64,000 nt of DNA from Jiangella aurantiaca (GCF_004349105.1 NZ_SMLB01000013.1:62001-126000), one strand, 5' to 3'; counted from the stretch's first letter, positions 46,289 to 56,079 are shown. Notes: generated from the sequence alone by a model not told the origin. A program made the numbers and translations.

Positions 46289-47935
46289 TCAGCGGGCAGC
46301 GCGGTGCTGGTCAGGATGCCGCGAGTGCAACCGGCGGATGGCTCGTCGTCGGGCAGATGCGGCTGCGGTCGACGTTCGCGCGTCGGGTCGGGTCCGCTGG
46401 ACCTGCGCCCTGCCGGCAAAGACGTCAGCAAGCAGATGCCGCAGCACGGCCAGGACGCCCGCAAGATCCGATGGCCGGGTGACCCGCTGCCACCCCCGCC
46501 GGGCCCGCTCGTGGTCGCCTTGCTCGAGGAGCAGGCGGAGATCGGGCATCACGGCTGCCACGCCCCGGTCGTCGGCCGCCTGGTCGTACCACCGTTCGGC
46601 CTCGTCGTGGCGGCCCTGTTGCTCGAGGAGCAGGCCGAGGTTGATCATGGCGACGACGTCGCCTCGGCGTTCGGCGGCGCGCTGCCAGGCCAGCTCGGCC
46701 ACGTCGAACCGGCTGTGCACGACCGCGGCGGCGTACCCGACCGTGACGAGCTGGTCGCCGGCGCCTGCGACCACAGCCGCCCACGTGGCATCCGGGACCG
46801 GCCGGCCCGCGTCGGCCAGGTGGTCGACGATGAAGTCGAAGGCGCGCCAGCCCGTGGGCGTCGGCTCGAGGAGCGCTACTGTCTGGTCGATCATCTCGCC
46901 CGCCCATGCCAGCGCGCCTCCCGCGTCGCCGTCCGGATCGCGCTGGACCGACGGTGGCAGGTAGGCGGGCGCGAGCCCACGGAGCACCGGCTCGGGCACG
47001 ATCTCGAGGCCGGCGCGCCGCCAGTCGGCAGCCGCCCGGACCATGGCCGTCGCCAGTGGATGCTGTGACTCACCGGTGTTGAACCGTTCGACGGCGAGGA
47101 CCCCTCCGCCGATGTACTCGGCAAGACCGTACCGGGCGATCCCGGCTCGCATCTTCGGGTCGCTGACCCGTGACGCCAACCGCCTGCGCTCGTTCTCGTC
47201 CTGGTGGATCCAGACCGTGCGGAACCTCTCGAGCAGCTCCCACTGCGGCGGGTGGAGGTCGCGCGTCGGCAAGAACTGCTCGTACGCCGAGGCGCGCATG
47301 GTGGCGACGACGACGTTCCCGGCGCGCACTGCGCGGTCGAGCCACTCGATCCGGAAGTGGTCCGGACCAAGGTAGCGTTCGAGGTCGTCGAGCCAGATGG
47401 CCGCGTCGACAGGGGTGGCGCCGACGCCGAACAGCTGAGAGAGGCCACGCGGTGGTGTGGGGATGACGAGCGGACGGTCGCCGAAATGGCGGCGGAGCAG
47501 CTCGGCGCCGAGCCTGGACTTGCCGACCATGGAATGCCCCAGCACCAGCACCGGCTCGCGCAGCCGGAGCAGCTCCACCACCGCGGCCTGCGCGTCACGT
47601 TCGATGTAGGGAATGTAGATGTGCGAGCGGTGGACGCCGAACTCACTGAGCGTGACATCGGCGACTCGTTGCAGGTCGCTGGCCTGCACGGATGTGCGAA
47701 CCGTGGATTCGACGGCCTGGTCCCGCCAGTCGGCATGGGCGGCGCGCTGCCTCAGCCATGACACAGAGGGCAAGCCCACCGCGACAAGACTGGTGAGCGT
47801 GAGGACGAGCCACCATGGAGCATCGGTCCAGAACTGCGCCGCGACGGCGCTCAGCATCACCGCGACTGTCAACACCAACAGTCGTGCCGATTGCTGCTGC
47901 GAGGACCGCCAGCGGACCCCGCGGTCGCGTGTCAC
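46289..47935 (-). CDS. Membrane STAND-like P-loop protein with TPR/Sel1-type repeats
   Basis: A 548-residue protein. Two N-terminal membrane helices (about 17–60) are followed by a cytoplasmic NTPase: Walker A GHSMVGKS (near 133), Walker B AAIWLDDLE (near 180) and a sensor-like NVVVATMRAS. The C-terminal part (about 380–500) has TPR/Sel1-like units (AMINLGLLLEQQGRHDEAERWYDQAA). The last 40 residues are basic and look out of frame, suggesting a late frameshift. The GTG at 47935 follows GGGAG. STAND proteins act in signalling or phage defence; which of these applies here is unknown. Confidence 0.72.
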   Translation of the reverse strand: MTRDRGVRWRSSQQQSARLLVLTVAVMLSAVAAQFWTDAPWWLVLTLTSLVAVGLPSVSWLRQRAAHADWRDQAVESTVRTSVQASDLQRVADVTLSEFGVHRSHIYIPYIERDAQAAVVELLRLREPVLVLGHSMVGKSRLGAELLRRHFGDRPLVIPTPPRGLSQLFGVGATPVDAAIWLDDLERYLGPDHFRIEWLDRAVRAGNVVVATMRASAYEQFLPTRDLHPPQWELLERFRTVWIHQDENERRRLASRVSDPKMRAGIARYGLAEYIGGGVLAVERFNTGESQHPLATAMVRAAADWRRAGLEIVPEPVLRGLAPAYLPPSVQRDPDGDAGGALAWAGEMIDQTVALLEPTPTGWRAFDFIVDHLADAGRPVPDATWAAVVAGAGDQLVTVGYAAAVVHSRFDVAELAWQRAAERRGDVVAMINLGLLLEQQGRHDEAERWYDQAADDRGVAAVMPDLRLLLEQGDHERARRGWQRVTRPSDLAGVLAVLRHLLADVFAGRAQVQRTRPDARTSTAAASARRRAIRRLHSRHPDQHRAAR

Positions 47936-48149
47936 GACTCACTCCCTGCATCCCGTGATCTATTGTGCCCCTTTTTGATCAATTTCTACCAGTTACGGCT
48001 CGCGTCAACTCGATCGGCGTCGTGGGCTCCTTCCTGGTAGCAGCGCATGTCGATCTACGGCTCATGCGGAAAGCAAGATCGATACGGTGGTGATCAACGA
48101 GTGCGGGTGGTCCAGTGCCCGGCTGTGCCGTCTGGGTAGGGTCGGGCAA

Positions 48150-48650
48150 ATGCCCGAGCTGAAGCAGCTGCATGCTGGTCATGCCTCGGCGGTGCTGGCC
48201 TTCGAGCTGGCGAACCGCGCCTACTTCGCTGCCTCGGTCTCCGACCGCGGTGACGACTACTTCGACCAGTTCACCGACCGGTACAACGCCTTGCTGGCTG
48301 AGCAGGAGGCCGGCATCTGCGCCTTCTACGTGCTCGTCGCCGAGGACGGATCGGTGCTAGGCAGGTTCAATCTGGTCGACATCGAGGACCGTATTGCGGA
48401 ACTCGGCTACCGGGTCGCGCAGCACGTTGCTGGCCGTGGCGTGGCGACCGCGACTGTTCGGGAGCTGTGCTTGCTGGCGGCGTCGCGGCACGGTCTGCGC
48501 ACCCTGCGGGCGGCGGCCGCCCACCAGAACGTCGCGTCGCAGAAGGTGCTGGCCAAAGCCGGGTTCGTCCCGGTCGGCCCAGCCGACCCGGCCCACCTCG
48601 GCGGTAAGCCAGGCACCTGGTATCAGTGCGATCTGGTGCTCCAGCCCTAG
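48150..48650 (+). CDS. GNAT acetyltransferase (RimJ/RimL-like)
   Basis: A 166-residue acetyltransferase starting MPELKQLHAGHASAVLAFEL. Core: VLGRFNLVDIED, ELGYRVAQHVAGRGVATATVREL (motif A) and HQNVASQKVLAKAGFV (motif B). The ATG at 48150 lies 7 bp after TAGGGT, so a leaderless start fits better than the upstream GTG at 48087. It probably acetylates a small amine or protein N-terminus. Confidence 0.88.
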   Translation: MPELKQLHAGHASAVLAFELANRAYFAASVSDRGDDYFDQFTDRYNALLAEQEAGICAFYVLVAEDGSVLGRFNLVDIEDRIAELGYRVAQHVAGRGVATATVRELCLLAASRHGLRTLRAAAAHQNVASQKVLAKAGFVPVGPADPAHLGGKPGTWYQCDLVLQP

Positions 48651-48721
48651 GCCGCGATCTTGCTGGTGGGGACGGGCCGGCGCAGGTTGCCGCCAGTGCC
48701 GACCACCGACAGTCTTCCCCC

Positions 48722-48794
48722 CGTTGATCTTGGAGTTGTTCGGGCAATGCGGGCGATATGTCCGATAGATGGCCGAACAACTCCAAGATCAACG
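48722..48794. repeat. 22-bp perfect inverted repeat (MITE-like or dispersed palindrome)
   Basis: Arms 48722–48743 and 48773–48794 are perfect reverse complements, beginning CGTTGATCTTGGAG, with a 29-bp centre. It lies 71 bp after the GNAT stop and directly abuts the broken HtrA fragment. It could be a terminator, but the length and perfection suggest a mobile palindromic unit. No transposase is present. Confidence 0.75.
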
Positions 48795-48819
48795 AAAGGG
48801 CGGGGCCGCACGACTGCGG

Positions 48820-49145
48820 GTGAAAGAACGCTCGACGACGGCACCGCGACCCACGCATTCGTCGGGATCGTCCCGGGGCGCATCACTCCGCAGATCGCGG
48901 CGGCGCTCGGTCTCGACATCGATCAGGGTGTGCTCGTTACCGATGTCGTGGACGACGGACCGGCCGCGCGAGCCGGACTCGAACGCGGCGACATCATCAC
49001 CGCCATCGCCGGCGAGCCGGTTCCGACGATCGAGGACTTCCTCGGGCATGCTCGGCATGAGCCGGGGTTCTACGAGGCGCATCGCGTGGTGGCCACCGGT
49101 CCTGGCTCGAGACACGAGCGCGACAACGACGACGGCTGGGCGTAA
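48820..49145 (+). pseudogene. HtrA-type protease remnant (C-terminal PDZ)
   Basis: Reads TLDDGTATHAFVGI, then GVLVTDVVDDGPAARAGLERGDIITAIAGEPV and EDFLGHAR: the junction and PDZ domain of trypsin-like HtrA proteases. The protease domain, signal and start are missing; the break coincides with the inverted repeat ending at 48794. Confidence 0.65.
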
Positions 49146-49551
49146 GAGCGGCGAGGGCACCCGACGAGAAGCTCATGCGCGTTGACGATCCCGGATGCTC
49201 GCAAGAAGGCCGGTCGCGGTGCGGCACAAAGGCGAAGCGTGGCTCAGCGTCCACCGACTGGACTCAACGATGCTGGGGCAGCGCTCTATTTAGCACCAGA
49301 GATAGTGGCGCGCCCATAGTCGTGGGCCAGACCGACACGTGCCGGTGAGTCGCGGCGCCTTCCCCTGATCGAACGAGTGTCGCGTCCGGTTCCCGAGGTC
49401 GGCGGCGGAGGATTCGCCGGCCTGGGTGAAAGACGCAGCTCATCCTGGGCAACGCTGTGGCGCGGCGACAACACGATCCACCTCGACCGCGATCCCGCCG
49501 AGGTGGCCGGTGCTCAGCCTACGATTCTGAGATCGTCCAGACCCGCGAACT
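49146..49551. other. No gene seen
   Basis: These 406 bp have short open frames on both strands, but none has a ribosome site, motif or convincing composition. Probably degenerated DNA. Confidence 0.4.
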
Positions 49552-50142
49552 TCACATGCCGGGATGGCGCATCCTGTGGAGCGACAGACGCGCCACGACC
49601 CCGGCACGCGGTTGCGTGTCGGTGAGCATCTCACTGCGGCAGACGCGAACGGACTCCACGAGCAAGCGGGCGAGAAGCTGATTCCGTTCGGTCAGCTTCG
49701 ACGATGCCACCGTGTGGACCGCGAGCCACAACGCCGTCGTGCCAGCCCACAGGTGCGTGGATCGTCCTCCGTTCAGGCGGTCGAGATGTCGTTCCGCCCG
49801 CCTGAGTTGCCGCCAGAGGCGGCGTGACAGCGGGTCCACCTCGAGCGCGATTCGTGTGCAAGTGACGACGAGTCGCGGAAGCACGAGCGGGGAGGTCGTG
49901 GCGGTGCCGATCAGGTCAGGAGCAAGGATCGCCAGCTGCGGCCGGGCCGCGTCAGAGATCAGGTCATTGACCAGGCGCGCCACGTGGGCGAGGTGCGGAT
50001 GAGTGCACTGTGGATGATCGCTGAACGGCTCACCGGCGAGCACGGACGCGTATTCCATCAGGCACACGCCGTCCTGAGGGTCGAAGTGTCGTGCCGCACC
50101 GAGCACGGGGAGGTGGTCGGGTACGCGAAGCTCGTCGGCCAT
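49552..50142 (-). CDS. Hypothetical protein
   Basis: A 196-residue protein, not assigned to a named family. The first half (CLMEYASVLAGEPFSDHPQCTHPHLAHVARLVND, then AILAPDLIG) resembles a hypothetical protein type seen in actinobacteria, with a conserved Cys/His group (CTHPHLAH). The second half is helical and basic. The ATG at 50142 follows GGGGGA by 8 bp. No signal peptide. Confidence 0.6.
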   Translation of the reverse strand: MADELRVPDHLPVLGAARHFDPQDGVCLMEYASVLAGEPFSDHPQCTHPHLAHVARLVNDLISDAARPQLAILAPDLIGTATTSPLVLPRLVVTCTRIALEVDPLSRRLWRQLRRAERHLDRLNGGRSTHLWAGTTALWLAVHTVASSKLTERNQLLARLLVESVRVCRSEMLTDTQPRAGVVARLSLHRMRHPGM

Positions 50143-50387
50143 GGCGCGGTCCCCCTTGATCGCGGAGCGTGGATTTGGTGGCCCCTACCCGGTCGCCCGG
50201 TGCCCTAACGGTGTCCGTCTCCGTTCGCCGTCGGCGAGCCTCGCCGCGATGCGCCGGGCTCCTACGTCGCGCTCATGAAGCACCGCGTCGTCGAGCTGAT
50301 GCTCATCGGGACCCTGCCGGCGCTGGCCGAGCTCGGGCTGGCGTCGCTGGTTCTGGTGTGTTTCGGAAACGGCTCCGGGAGCCCGCG
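50143..50387. other. No gene supported
   Basis: A plus-strand frame at 50275 starts MKHRVVELMLIGTLPALAEL and is hydrophobic, but breaks into low-complexity sequence after 35 residues; it may be a gene scrap. Confidence 0.3.
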
Positions 50388-50600
50388 TCAGCGACCGCTC
50401 GGATTCCACGATCGCTCGAAAGAGAACAGTCCCGGGCTTCGAGCTTCGTGCATCAGCTCAAGGCGTTCGTCGAGCAACGCGTCCATCGACTCGCTGATCT
50501 GCAGCGCATCGACGGGATCGTCGTGACGACGGAGGTCCTTGGCGAGCTCACGCAGCGTTTGGTCGATCCGGCGGATGTCGGATGCATGTGGTTCGATCAT
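50388..50600 (-). CDS. Small helical hypothetical protein
   Basis: A 70-residue acidic protein, MIEPHASDIRRIDQTLRELA, then LRRHDDPVDALQISESMDALLDERLELM: one or two amphipathic helices, no membrane segment. Composition is protein-like, unlike the shadow frames around it. Weak GGGAACC ahead of the ATG. Function unknown. Confidence 0.45.
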   Translation of the reverse strand: MIEPHASDIRRIDQTLRELAKDLRRHDDPVDALQISESMDALLDERLELMHEARSPGLFSFERSWNPSGR

Positions 50601-51184
50601 GGTGGTTCCCGTGGTGCGGAGGCTTACCTACCTGCGTACTTCAGACCCGTGCCCCGTCCCGCCCGTAGGAAACGGGATGTTCGGCCCGCATGGGCCGGCG
50701 TTCGCCGATTGTGAAGAGTCCCCGGCCGCCACCGGGTGCGAGCCGCTCGTCTACGCCCGGTGATTTGCCCGATCTCGTCGACCCGGCTCGCCTGATGCGC
50801 CGATACATGCGGATTCGTGGCCACGACGGTCAGAACCGAAGGGACGCACTCCAACATCCAACCCGCCGGTATGGAGCTGAGTCGGGGCGGCTGAGTCGTC
50901 CGTGCTCGGTCGTCCGATCTCGTGGATCAGCTCCGATCGTCGGCCATGCACCCGAGGTGCTCCGCGCACGTGACGGGAGGGAGGCAGTTGGGGCTGCGGG
51001 TCGGCGCCGGCAGCCTCGGCGAGGCAGCGTTGGACCACGACGCCGAGCCGCGGCATCGGACCCCCCTTCCGCGCGCCGCACTCGATATCGACACCGGGGA
51101 TCGAGCGGCGCCAAGATCGCGGCCCAGGGTCACGCGCCGAGCGTCGGAGTCTGGTCGCTGTGGATCGACGAGGCGCGCGGAGCT
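50601..51184. other. No intact gene seen
   Basis: These 584 bp carry only short frames on both strands without motifs or ribosome sites. Probably eroded coding DNA. Confidence 0.35.
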
Positions 51185-51290
51185 CAGCAGTGTGGAGGGC
51201 CTGCGCAACGTCACGTTCGCGGTCGCCGAAGGGCAGACGCACGCGTTCCCCGACGCGGCATTTCGACCTGGTGATGAGAAACGACTCGGT
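51185..51290 (+). pseudogene. SAM-methyltransferase fragment with a 1-bp frameshift
   Basis: Reads SSVEGLRNVTFAVAEGQTHA, then FPDAA; after a single extra T near 51263 the frame shift restores FDLVM. This is the motif II–III stretch of UbiE-type methyltransferases (form GLxNVxFxxGDAQxxPFPDxxFDLV). Motif I and all other parts are missing. Confidence 0.5.
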
Positions 51291-51323
51291 TCTGATCTGC
51301 GCGCTCGTCGCGGCGCAGGTTGG

Positions 51324-51512
51324 TCACCCGGTTCTTGCCGGGCCTTCGATCTCGATCATCTCCGACCTGCCGGTGTCCTGCGTGTCGGCGAGCATGGCCA
51401 ATGCCGACGAGAGGGCGAGTACAGCCAGGATGAATGCCAAGATGAGCCGTTGGGGCGTCGCTTCGTCGACCAGCCAGCGTCGCAACGGCCCGAGAGGTTT
51501 GTGGGCGGACAT
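51324..51512 (-). CDS. Small single-pass membrane protein
   Basis: A 62-residue protein from the ATG at 51512, which has an excellent GGAGG site 4 bp ahead. MSAHKPLGPLRRWLVDEAT is a basic N-terminus, residues about 20–40 (RLILAFILAVLALSSALAML) are a membrane helix, then a short acidic tail. Function unknown; the clear ribosome site argues it is real. Confidence 0.5.
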   Translation of the reverse strand: MSAHKPLGPLRRWLVDEATPQRLILAFILAVLALSSALAMLADTQDTGRSEMIEIEGPARTG

Positions 51513-51743
51513 GGCTCCTCCACCCAGCCTGCAGAGAGCATTCGTGTGGAGCTGTGACACCTCCACACTATCCCGGAGTTCTGTTTCCATCCCCCGACGT
51601 CCGCCGACCGTCCACGGCGGCACGGGTCGATCGACTGTGCCACGGTTGATCCGATCCGTGCCTCGCGGCGCTGCCCGGGTGCCCGATCATGGAGGCTGGA
51701 CGCTGCCAGTCGAAAACATTGCCGCCGGTGACGGCTGTCGCGA

Positions 51744-52199
51744 TCAAGGGCGCACCAGTAGTCCGACCAGCTGTCCGCAACCGTACCGCCCCAGCAGACG
51801 GCAACGACCGCAATCACCACGACGATCACCGCCGAGAAACGCGCGTGCCGCGCGCACAGCATCGAGTCCGACCGCGACGATGGCGGCGACGACAGCCGTC
51901 GCCACACTGGCCAAGGGCCCGACGACGGAGATCCGGAAGTCCGCACCGGGCGTCCGCGGCTCACCCTCGAGCTCGGCGACCCCGCCGAACAGCCACAGCG
52001 TGATGCCCTCGACTTCGATGCCGTTGCGCCGTGCGACCACGGCGTGGGAGACCTCGTGCGCCGGCAGCGAGGCGAAGAACAACACCGAAGTGACCAGCGC
52101 CGCGAGCACATACGCGACGGTGCTGCGTCCCGGGTGCACGGCCGGGAAGCGGCCGAAGGCCAGGCCGATCGTCATCGCGCTCGATGCCGCGGCCGACAT
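51744..52199 (-). pseudogene. M50 site-2-protease remnant
   Basis: Reads VLFFASLPAHEVSHAVVARRNGIEVEG, ITLWLFGGVAEL and DFRISVVGPLASV: the HExxH metalloprotease core (as HEVSH) and the following membrane part of M50 intramembrane proteases. The N-terminal helices before FP are absent, and after residue GLDAVRA (about 51848) the frame is lost; the second metal-binding block (LLPxxPLDGGR) cannot be found. It cannot be active. Confidence 0.6.
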
Positions 52200-52939
52200 G
52201 TCGGCGGGCGTCCTACCCGCCCGACGCGACGCCACCGGCCCGTGTCGATTCGGGCGCCCTTGCCGGTTTCGCGTTCGTCCCGTTGATGATCGCCACGTTG
52301 GCACTCGGCGCCAACATCGACACCGCGGCCGAGGATGCTCCCGAGAAGTTCCTCGCCTACTACAGCGACTCGGCCAACCAGGCACGTGGCTGGCTCGCAC
52401 TGAGCAGGGGAACGCTGGCGGCGTTCATCTTCCCGTGGTTCTTGGTGCGGCTCAAGCTCGCGCTCGATACGGCCGGACGCTCGCGTGGGAACCCGGGTCT
52501 CCTGGCATTCGGGGGTGGCCTGGTCTTCACCAGCATCCTCCTCGTCCACCTCGTGGTGAGCAACGCCATCGGGCTGACTGTCGACTTCTCGGAGAGCTAC
52601 CGACTGGACCCCAACGTCGCGATGCTGCTCGGGAACATGTCATACTTCCTGCTCTCGATCGGGATGGTCGGAATCGCCGTGCTCCTGCTCGCGACCGCGG
52701 TCACCGCGCGCCGTATACGCCTTCTCCCTGCGTGGCTGACATGGCCCGCCATCGTCATCGCGCCGCTGTCGCTTGCGACGGCCGAGCTATTCCTCCTGCC
52801 GCTGCTGCTGTTCCTCGCCTGGATGCTCGGCGCCAGCGTTGTCCTGACGCGACAGCGGAAGGCTGACACCCGCGGACACCGTCGACCTGAGCCGGATCCG
52901 GCGGTGTCGGCGCCGGCGGTCGACCACCGTCAGGTGTAG
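52184..52939 (+). CDS. DUF4386-like multi-pass membrane protein
   Basis: A 251-residue membrane protein with about five or six helices; KFLAYYSDSANQARGW and the following helices are typical of small actinobacterial DUF4386-like proteins. The first 20 residues are Pro/Arg-rich and unlike the family, and no ribosome site is seen, so the true N-terminus may be lost in the junction with the M50 remnant. It converges with the FAD oxidase and overlaps its end by 10 bp. Confidence 0.6.
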   Translation: MPRPTCRRASYPPDATPPARVDSGALAGFAFVPLMIATLALGANIDTAAEDAPEKFLAYYSDSANQARGWLALSRGTLAAFIFPWFLVRLKLALDTAGRSRGNPGLLAFGGGLVFTSILLVHLVVSNAIGLTVDFSESYRLDPNVAMLLGNMSYFLLSIGMVGIAVLLLATAVTARRIRLLPAWLTWPAIVIAPLSLATAELFLLPLLLFLAWMLGASVVLTRQRKADTRGHRRPEPDPAVSAPAVDHRQV

Positions 52940-54327
52940 CTGTCGGGCCGGATGTTCTGGTTGACGCGGAACAGGTTGCCGGGGTCGTAGCGGCGTTTGA
53001 CCTCGACGAGCCGGCGGTGGTTGTGCTGGTAGTTCGCCTGGATCTGCGCGGGGTCGTCGTCGGAGGAGAAGTTGACGTAGCCGCCTGCCATTGCGCTGGG
53101 CCGCAGCGCCTCATAGTAGGCGCGCGTCCAGGTGATGTTGGCGGCGTCGTCCGCGGGTTCGTGCCAGGTCGCGCCGATCCCGACGGCGAGGTTGGCGTCG
53201 CGGTACCCGAAGGCGGTCTCGTTCGGGCCGACGCGGTGGCATGCCCTGTCGATGGGGAAGATGAGCGTGGCGGACTCCGGCGTCGGCAACGTCCGAGCGA
53301 AGGAGATGTGTACGTCGATCGCTGCGTCCGACAGGCTCGCGTTGAAGCACCCTTTCCAGTAGTGGCGCAGCCCGAAGGGCAGTAGGTCGTCGAACAAGGT
53401 GTTGATCACTGGGTAGGGCATGCGGTCGACGAACTGACCGACCGCCGGTCCGAGCTGTTCGAGGCGGCCGCGGATCTGGTCGTCCTGGTCGCGCGGGCCG
53501 CTCCAGCACGTCAACACCGCACACACGGGTTTGCCGTGCCATGCCTCGGGAACAAAGGGCGCCGGTGGGGCTTGCACGAGCCCGAGGACGAGGTTCAGTT
53601 CGTCGGGGGCGTCGGCCAGGAGGTCGAGGTATTCGTGTACGACGTCGCTGTCCAGCGGATAGAAGGTCGGGCCGCCGAGAATGTCCGCGACCGTGTGGAG
53701 GCGGTACTCGAACGACGTCACGACCCCGAAGTTCCCGCCGCCGCCGCGCAGTGCCCAGAACAGGTCGGGGTGCTCGTCCGCGCTGCACACGAGCAGGCGC
53801 CCGTCGGCTGTGACGACGTCCGCGCTGATGAGGTTGTCGCAGGTCAGCCCACACCGCCGCGCGAGGTGGCCCAGCCCGCCGCCCAGGGTCAACCCGGCGA
53901 TGCCGGTGGTGGACACCATCCCGCCGGTGACGGCGAGCCCGAACGCATGGGTGGCGTGGTTGAGGTCGCCCCACGTCAGTCCCGGCTCGGCGCGCACGGT
54001 CTGGCTCTGCGGGTCTACCCGCAGCCCCCGCATCGGCCCCAGGTCGAGCACGATCCCGCCGTCGGAGGTGGCGAAGCCTGCGATGCCGTGGGAGCCGCCT
54101 CGCACCGCCAGCACCAGCTCGTGGTCACGGGCAGCAGCCACGGTCGCGGCCACGTCGGCGGCGCTTTCGGCGCGCACTACCGCCGCGGGCCGGCGATCGT
54201 GGATCGTGTTGTAGATCGTGCGCGCCTCGTCGTAACCGTCATCGCCCGGTTCGACCACCGAGCCGCGCACCGCAGCGCGTAGATTCTCGACCACCCTCGG
54301 GTCGACGGACATGTCGGTGAGCGCCAT
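52930..54327 (-). CDS. FAD-linked oxidoreductase, BBE type
   Basis: A 465-residue flavoprotein of the berberine-bridge/glucooligosaccharide-oxidase group. The FAD_binding_4 domain has VRGGSHGIAG, whose His is the usual 8-alpha attachment point, and LARRCGLTCDNL, whose Cys could make the second covalent bond. The C-terminal BBE motif is YDPGNLFRVNQNI. No signal peptide. It oxidises an alcohol or sugar group in known members; substrate unknown. It lies downstream of a LuxR regulator on the same strand. Confidence 0.9.
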   Translation of the reverse strand: MALTDMSVDPRVVENLRAAVRGSVVEPGDDGYDEARTIYNTIHDRRPAAVVRAESAADVAATVAAARDHELVLAVRGGSHGIAGFATSDGGIVLDLGPMRGLRVDPQSQTVRAEPGLTWGDLNHATHAFGLAVTGGMVSTTGIAGLTLGGGLGHLARRCGLTCDNLISADVVTADGRLLVCSADEHPDLFWALRGGGGNFGVVTSFEYRLHTVADILGGPTFYPLDSDVVHEYLDLLADAPDELNLVLGLVQAPPAPFVPEAWHGKPVCAVLTCWSGPRDQDDQIRGRLEQLGPAVGQFVDRMPYPVINTLFDDLLPFGLRHYWKGCFNASLSDAAIDVHISFARTLPTPESATLIFPIDRACHRVGPNETAFGYRDANLAVGIGATWHEPADDAANITWTRAYYEALRPSAMAGGYVNFSSDDDPAQIQANYQHNHRRLVEVKRRYDPGNLFRVNQNIRPDSYT

Positions 54328-54447
54328 CGCCTGCCTCCCAACCTCGGCTCATCACCGAGTGTGGATCGGCGCGGACGGCGAGCGCCTCGCGCGAACACCC
54401 CAACTCGTCGAGGCAGCCCATGGGCCGAACGCACTATGCAGTGGCGC

Positions 54448-56079
54448 TCAGGCCAGGCCGTTGGTGTAGGCGAAAGCCGCCGCGGCAGCGCGGGTGGACA
54501 CGCCGAGCTTGGCGTAGATGTTGTCCAGATGGCGCGACACGGTGTTCGCGCTGATGACCAGCTCCGCCGCGATGTCGCGGTTGGTCTTGCCCGCGGCCAC
54601 GAGCCGAAGCACATCGAGCTGACGCGTGGTGAGCCCGGCAGGCAGGTCGCGCCGCGAGCCGAGGAGCTCTTCGACCCGCCGCAGACCGGCGGACGACCCG
54701 AGCCGCTCGAAGACCGACCGCGCAGCGCGTAACTCGAGCTCGGCGGTGTCATCGTCGCCGGCGGCCCGATACGCGGTCGCGAGCACCAGCCGGGCCTGCG
54801 CTGCCTCGTAGGGCAACTGCAGGTCGAGCCACAGCGTGCGGGCGCGGCGTAGCCGAGCGAGCGCGTCGGCTATGTCGTCGCCGGCGACGGCCACGGTTCC
54901 GCTCGCCTGCAGCGCCAGCGCCTCGAGCAGCCGTGATCCGGACGCACCGGCCATCGCCTCGAGGTGACGTGCCGCGTCGTGGCCGGTCTCGACGTCGCCG
55001 ATGGCCACGCTGACCTCAGCTTGGGCGGCCAAGAGCCGTGCCCTGCTGAGAAGACCCCAGTCGCCGCTGGCCAGACAGGCAGCCAGGGCCGTGGCGGCCG
55101 CTTGCGCCTTCCCCTGGGCGAGACGGAGCAGGGCCAGGCCCGGCTGCGGGTCGCGTCCGAGTTCGTGGGCGGTGAGAAATGCCTTCTCGGCGCCGGGTAG
55201 GTCTCCCATCCGCCGGCGCAGCTCACCGGCGACGTAGAACGACTCGCCTGCCATGTTCGGGTGGTAGTTCATCAGCTCTCGGCAGGCGAGCACGGCCTCC
55301 GTCCCGGCTTCGTCCCAGGCGCCGCCCAGACCGAGCAGCTCGACGTGATGGACCCGGCACAGGCCGTGGAAGGGCGTCCCGGCCGGAAGCGTCGCACACC
55401 ACGCCATGGCGGCGTCGTTCCAGGCGGTCGCGCGACCCATATCGGACAGCTCAAAGCAGATCGGCACGGCGAGGCAGTACAACCAGCCCGTCACCAGATC
55501 GCCGAGCACACCCGCCATGACGTCGCACATGACCTCGTCGAGACGGGCCAGACCCGCCGCCGTGTCGCCGCCGGCGATACGCAGCCGGCCCTCGAGCAGG
55601 CGAGCCATCGCGACCACATCCGGGCTCTCGCAACGTGCGCCGACCTCGGCCATGTGCCGAGCCAGCCGCAGCGCCTGCTCGTGGTCTCCGGCCCGGGCCG
55701 CGAGCTCGGCATCGGCGAAGCAGAGGAAGCCCTGCTCTTCGCACTCCGGCAGATCGGCCAAGTGCCGCCGCGCCTTGGTCAACCAGCCCGCGGCCAGCGC
55801 GTCCTTGCCGATGAACCCGTACTCCGTCGCCAACATCCAGGCGTTGTAGCCGGCCCGGCGCCCATCCCCGGCCGCGACGTACGCTGCGTGGGCTCGCCGA
55901 CGGACTGCCAGCGACTCCTCGACCCGCGACAACCACCAGGCCGCATCGGCGAGTGCCTCCAGACCGGTGGCCCCGAGCGACGCAGGGTCCTGATCATGCA
56001 GCAGCCGGTACACCTCGGGCCACACCCCACGGCCGGCCTCGGTCCAAGCCCTCCGCACCGCCGCACGATCCGCGGGCAT
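54448..56079 (-). CDS. LuxR-family regulator with TPR-like repeats
   Basis: A 543-residue protein from the ATG at 56079, which has GGAGG 6 bp ahead. Residues about 20–460 are helical repeats of TPR type (RRAHAAYVAAGDGRRAGYNAW, GDHEQALRLARHMAE and others). The C-terminal LuxR HTH is LTTRQLDVLRLVAAGKTNRDIAAEL, then SANTVSRHLDNIYAKLGVSTRAAA. There is no AAA/STAND domain, unlike MalT. It probably controls the adjacent FAD oxidase gene. Confidence 0.88.
   Translation of the reverse strand: MPADRAAVRRAWTEAGRGVWPEVYRLLHDQDPASLGATGLEALADAAWWLSRVEESLAVRRRAHAAYVAAGDGRRAGYNAWMLATEYGFIGKDALAAGWLTKARRHLADLPECEEQGFLCFADAELAARAGDHEQALRLARHMAEVGARCESPDVVAMARLLEGRLRIAGGDTAAGLARLDEVMCDVMAGVLGDLVTGWLYCLAVPICFELSDMGRATAWNDAAMAWCATLPAGTPFHGLCRVHHVELLGLGGAWDEAGTEAVLACRELMNYHPNMAGESFYVAGELRRRMGDLPGAEKAFLTAHELGRDPQPGLALLRLAQGKAQAAATALAACLASGDWGLLSRARLLAAQAEVSVAIGDVETGHDAARHLEAMAGASGSRLLEALALQASGTVAVAGDDIADALARLRRARTLWLDLQLPYEAAQARLVLATAYRAAGDDDTAELELRAARSVFERLGSSAGLRRVEELLGSRRDLPAGLTTRQLDVLRLVAAGKTNRDIAAELVISANTVSRHLDNIYAKLGVSTRAAAAAFAYTNGLA

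Noticed and set aside
50275-50526. An 83-codon hydrophobic plus-strand frame
   Set aside because: The hydrophobic part lasts only about 35 residues, has no ribosome site and overlaps the better-supported minus-strand gene at 50388.
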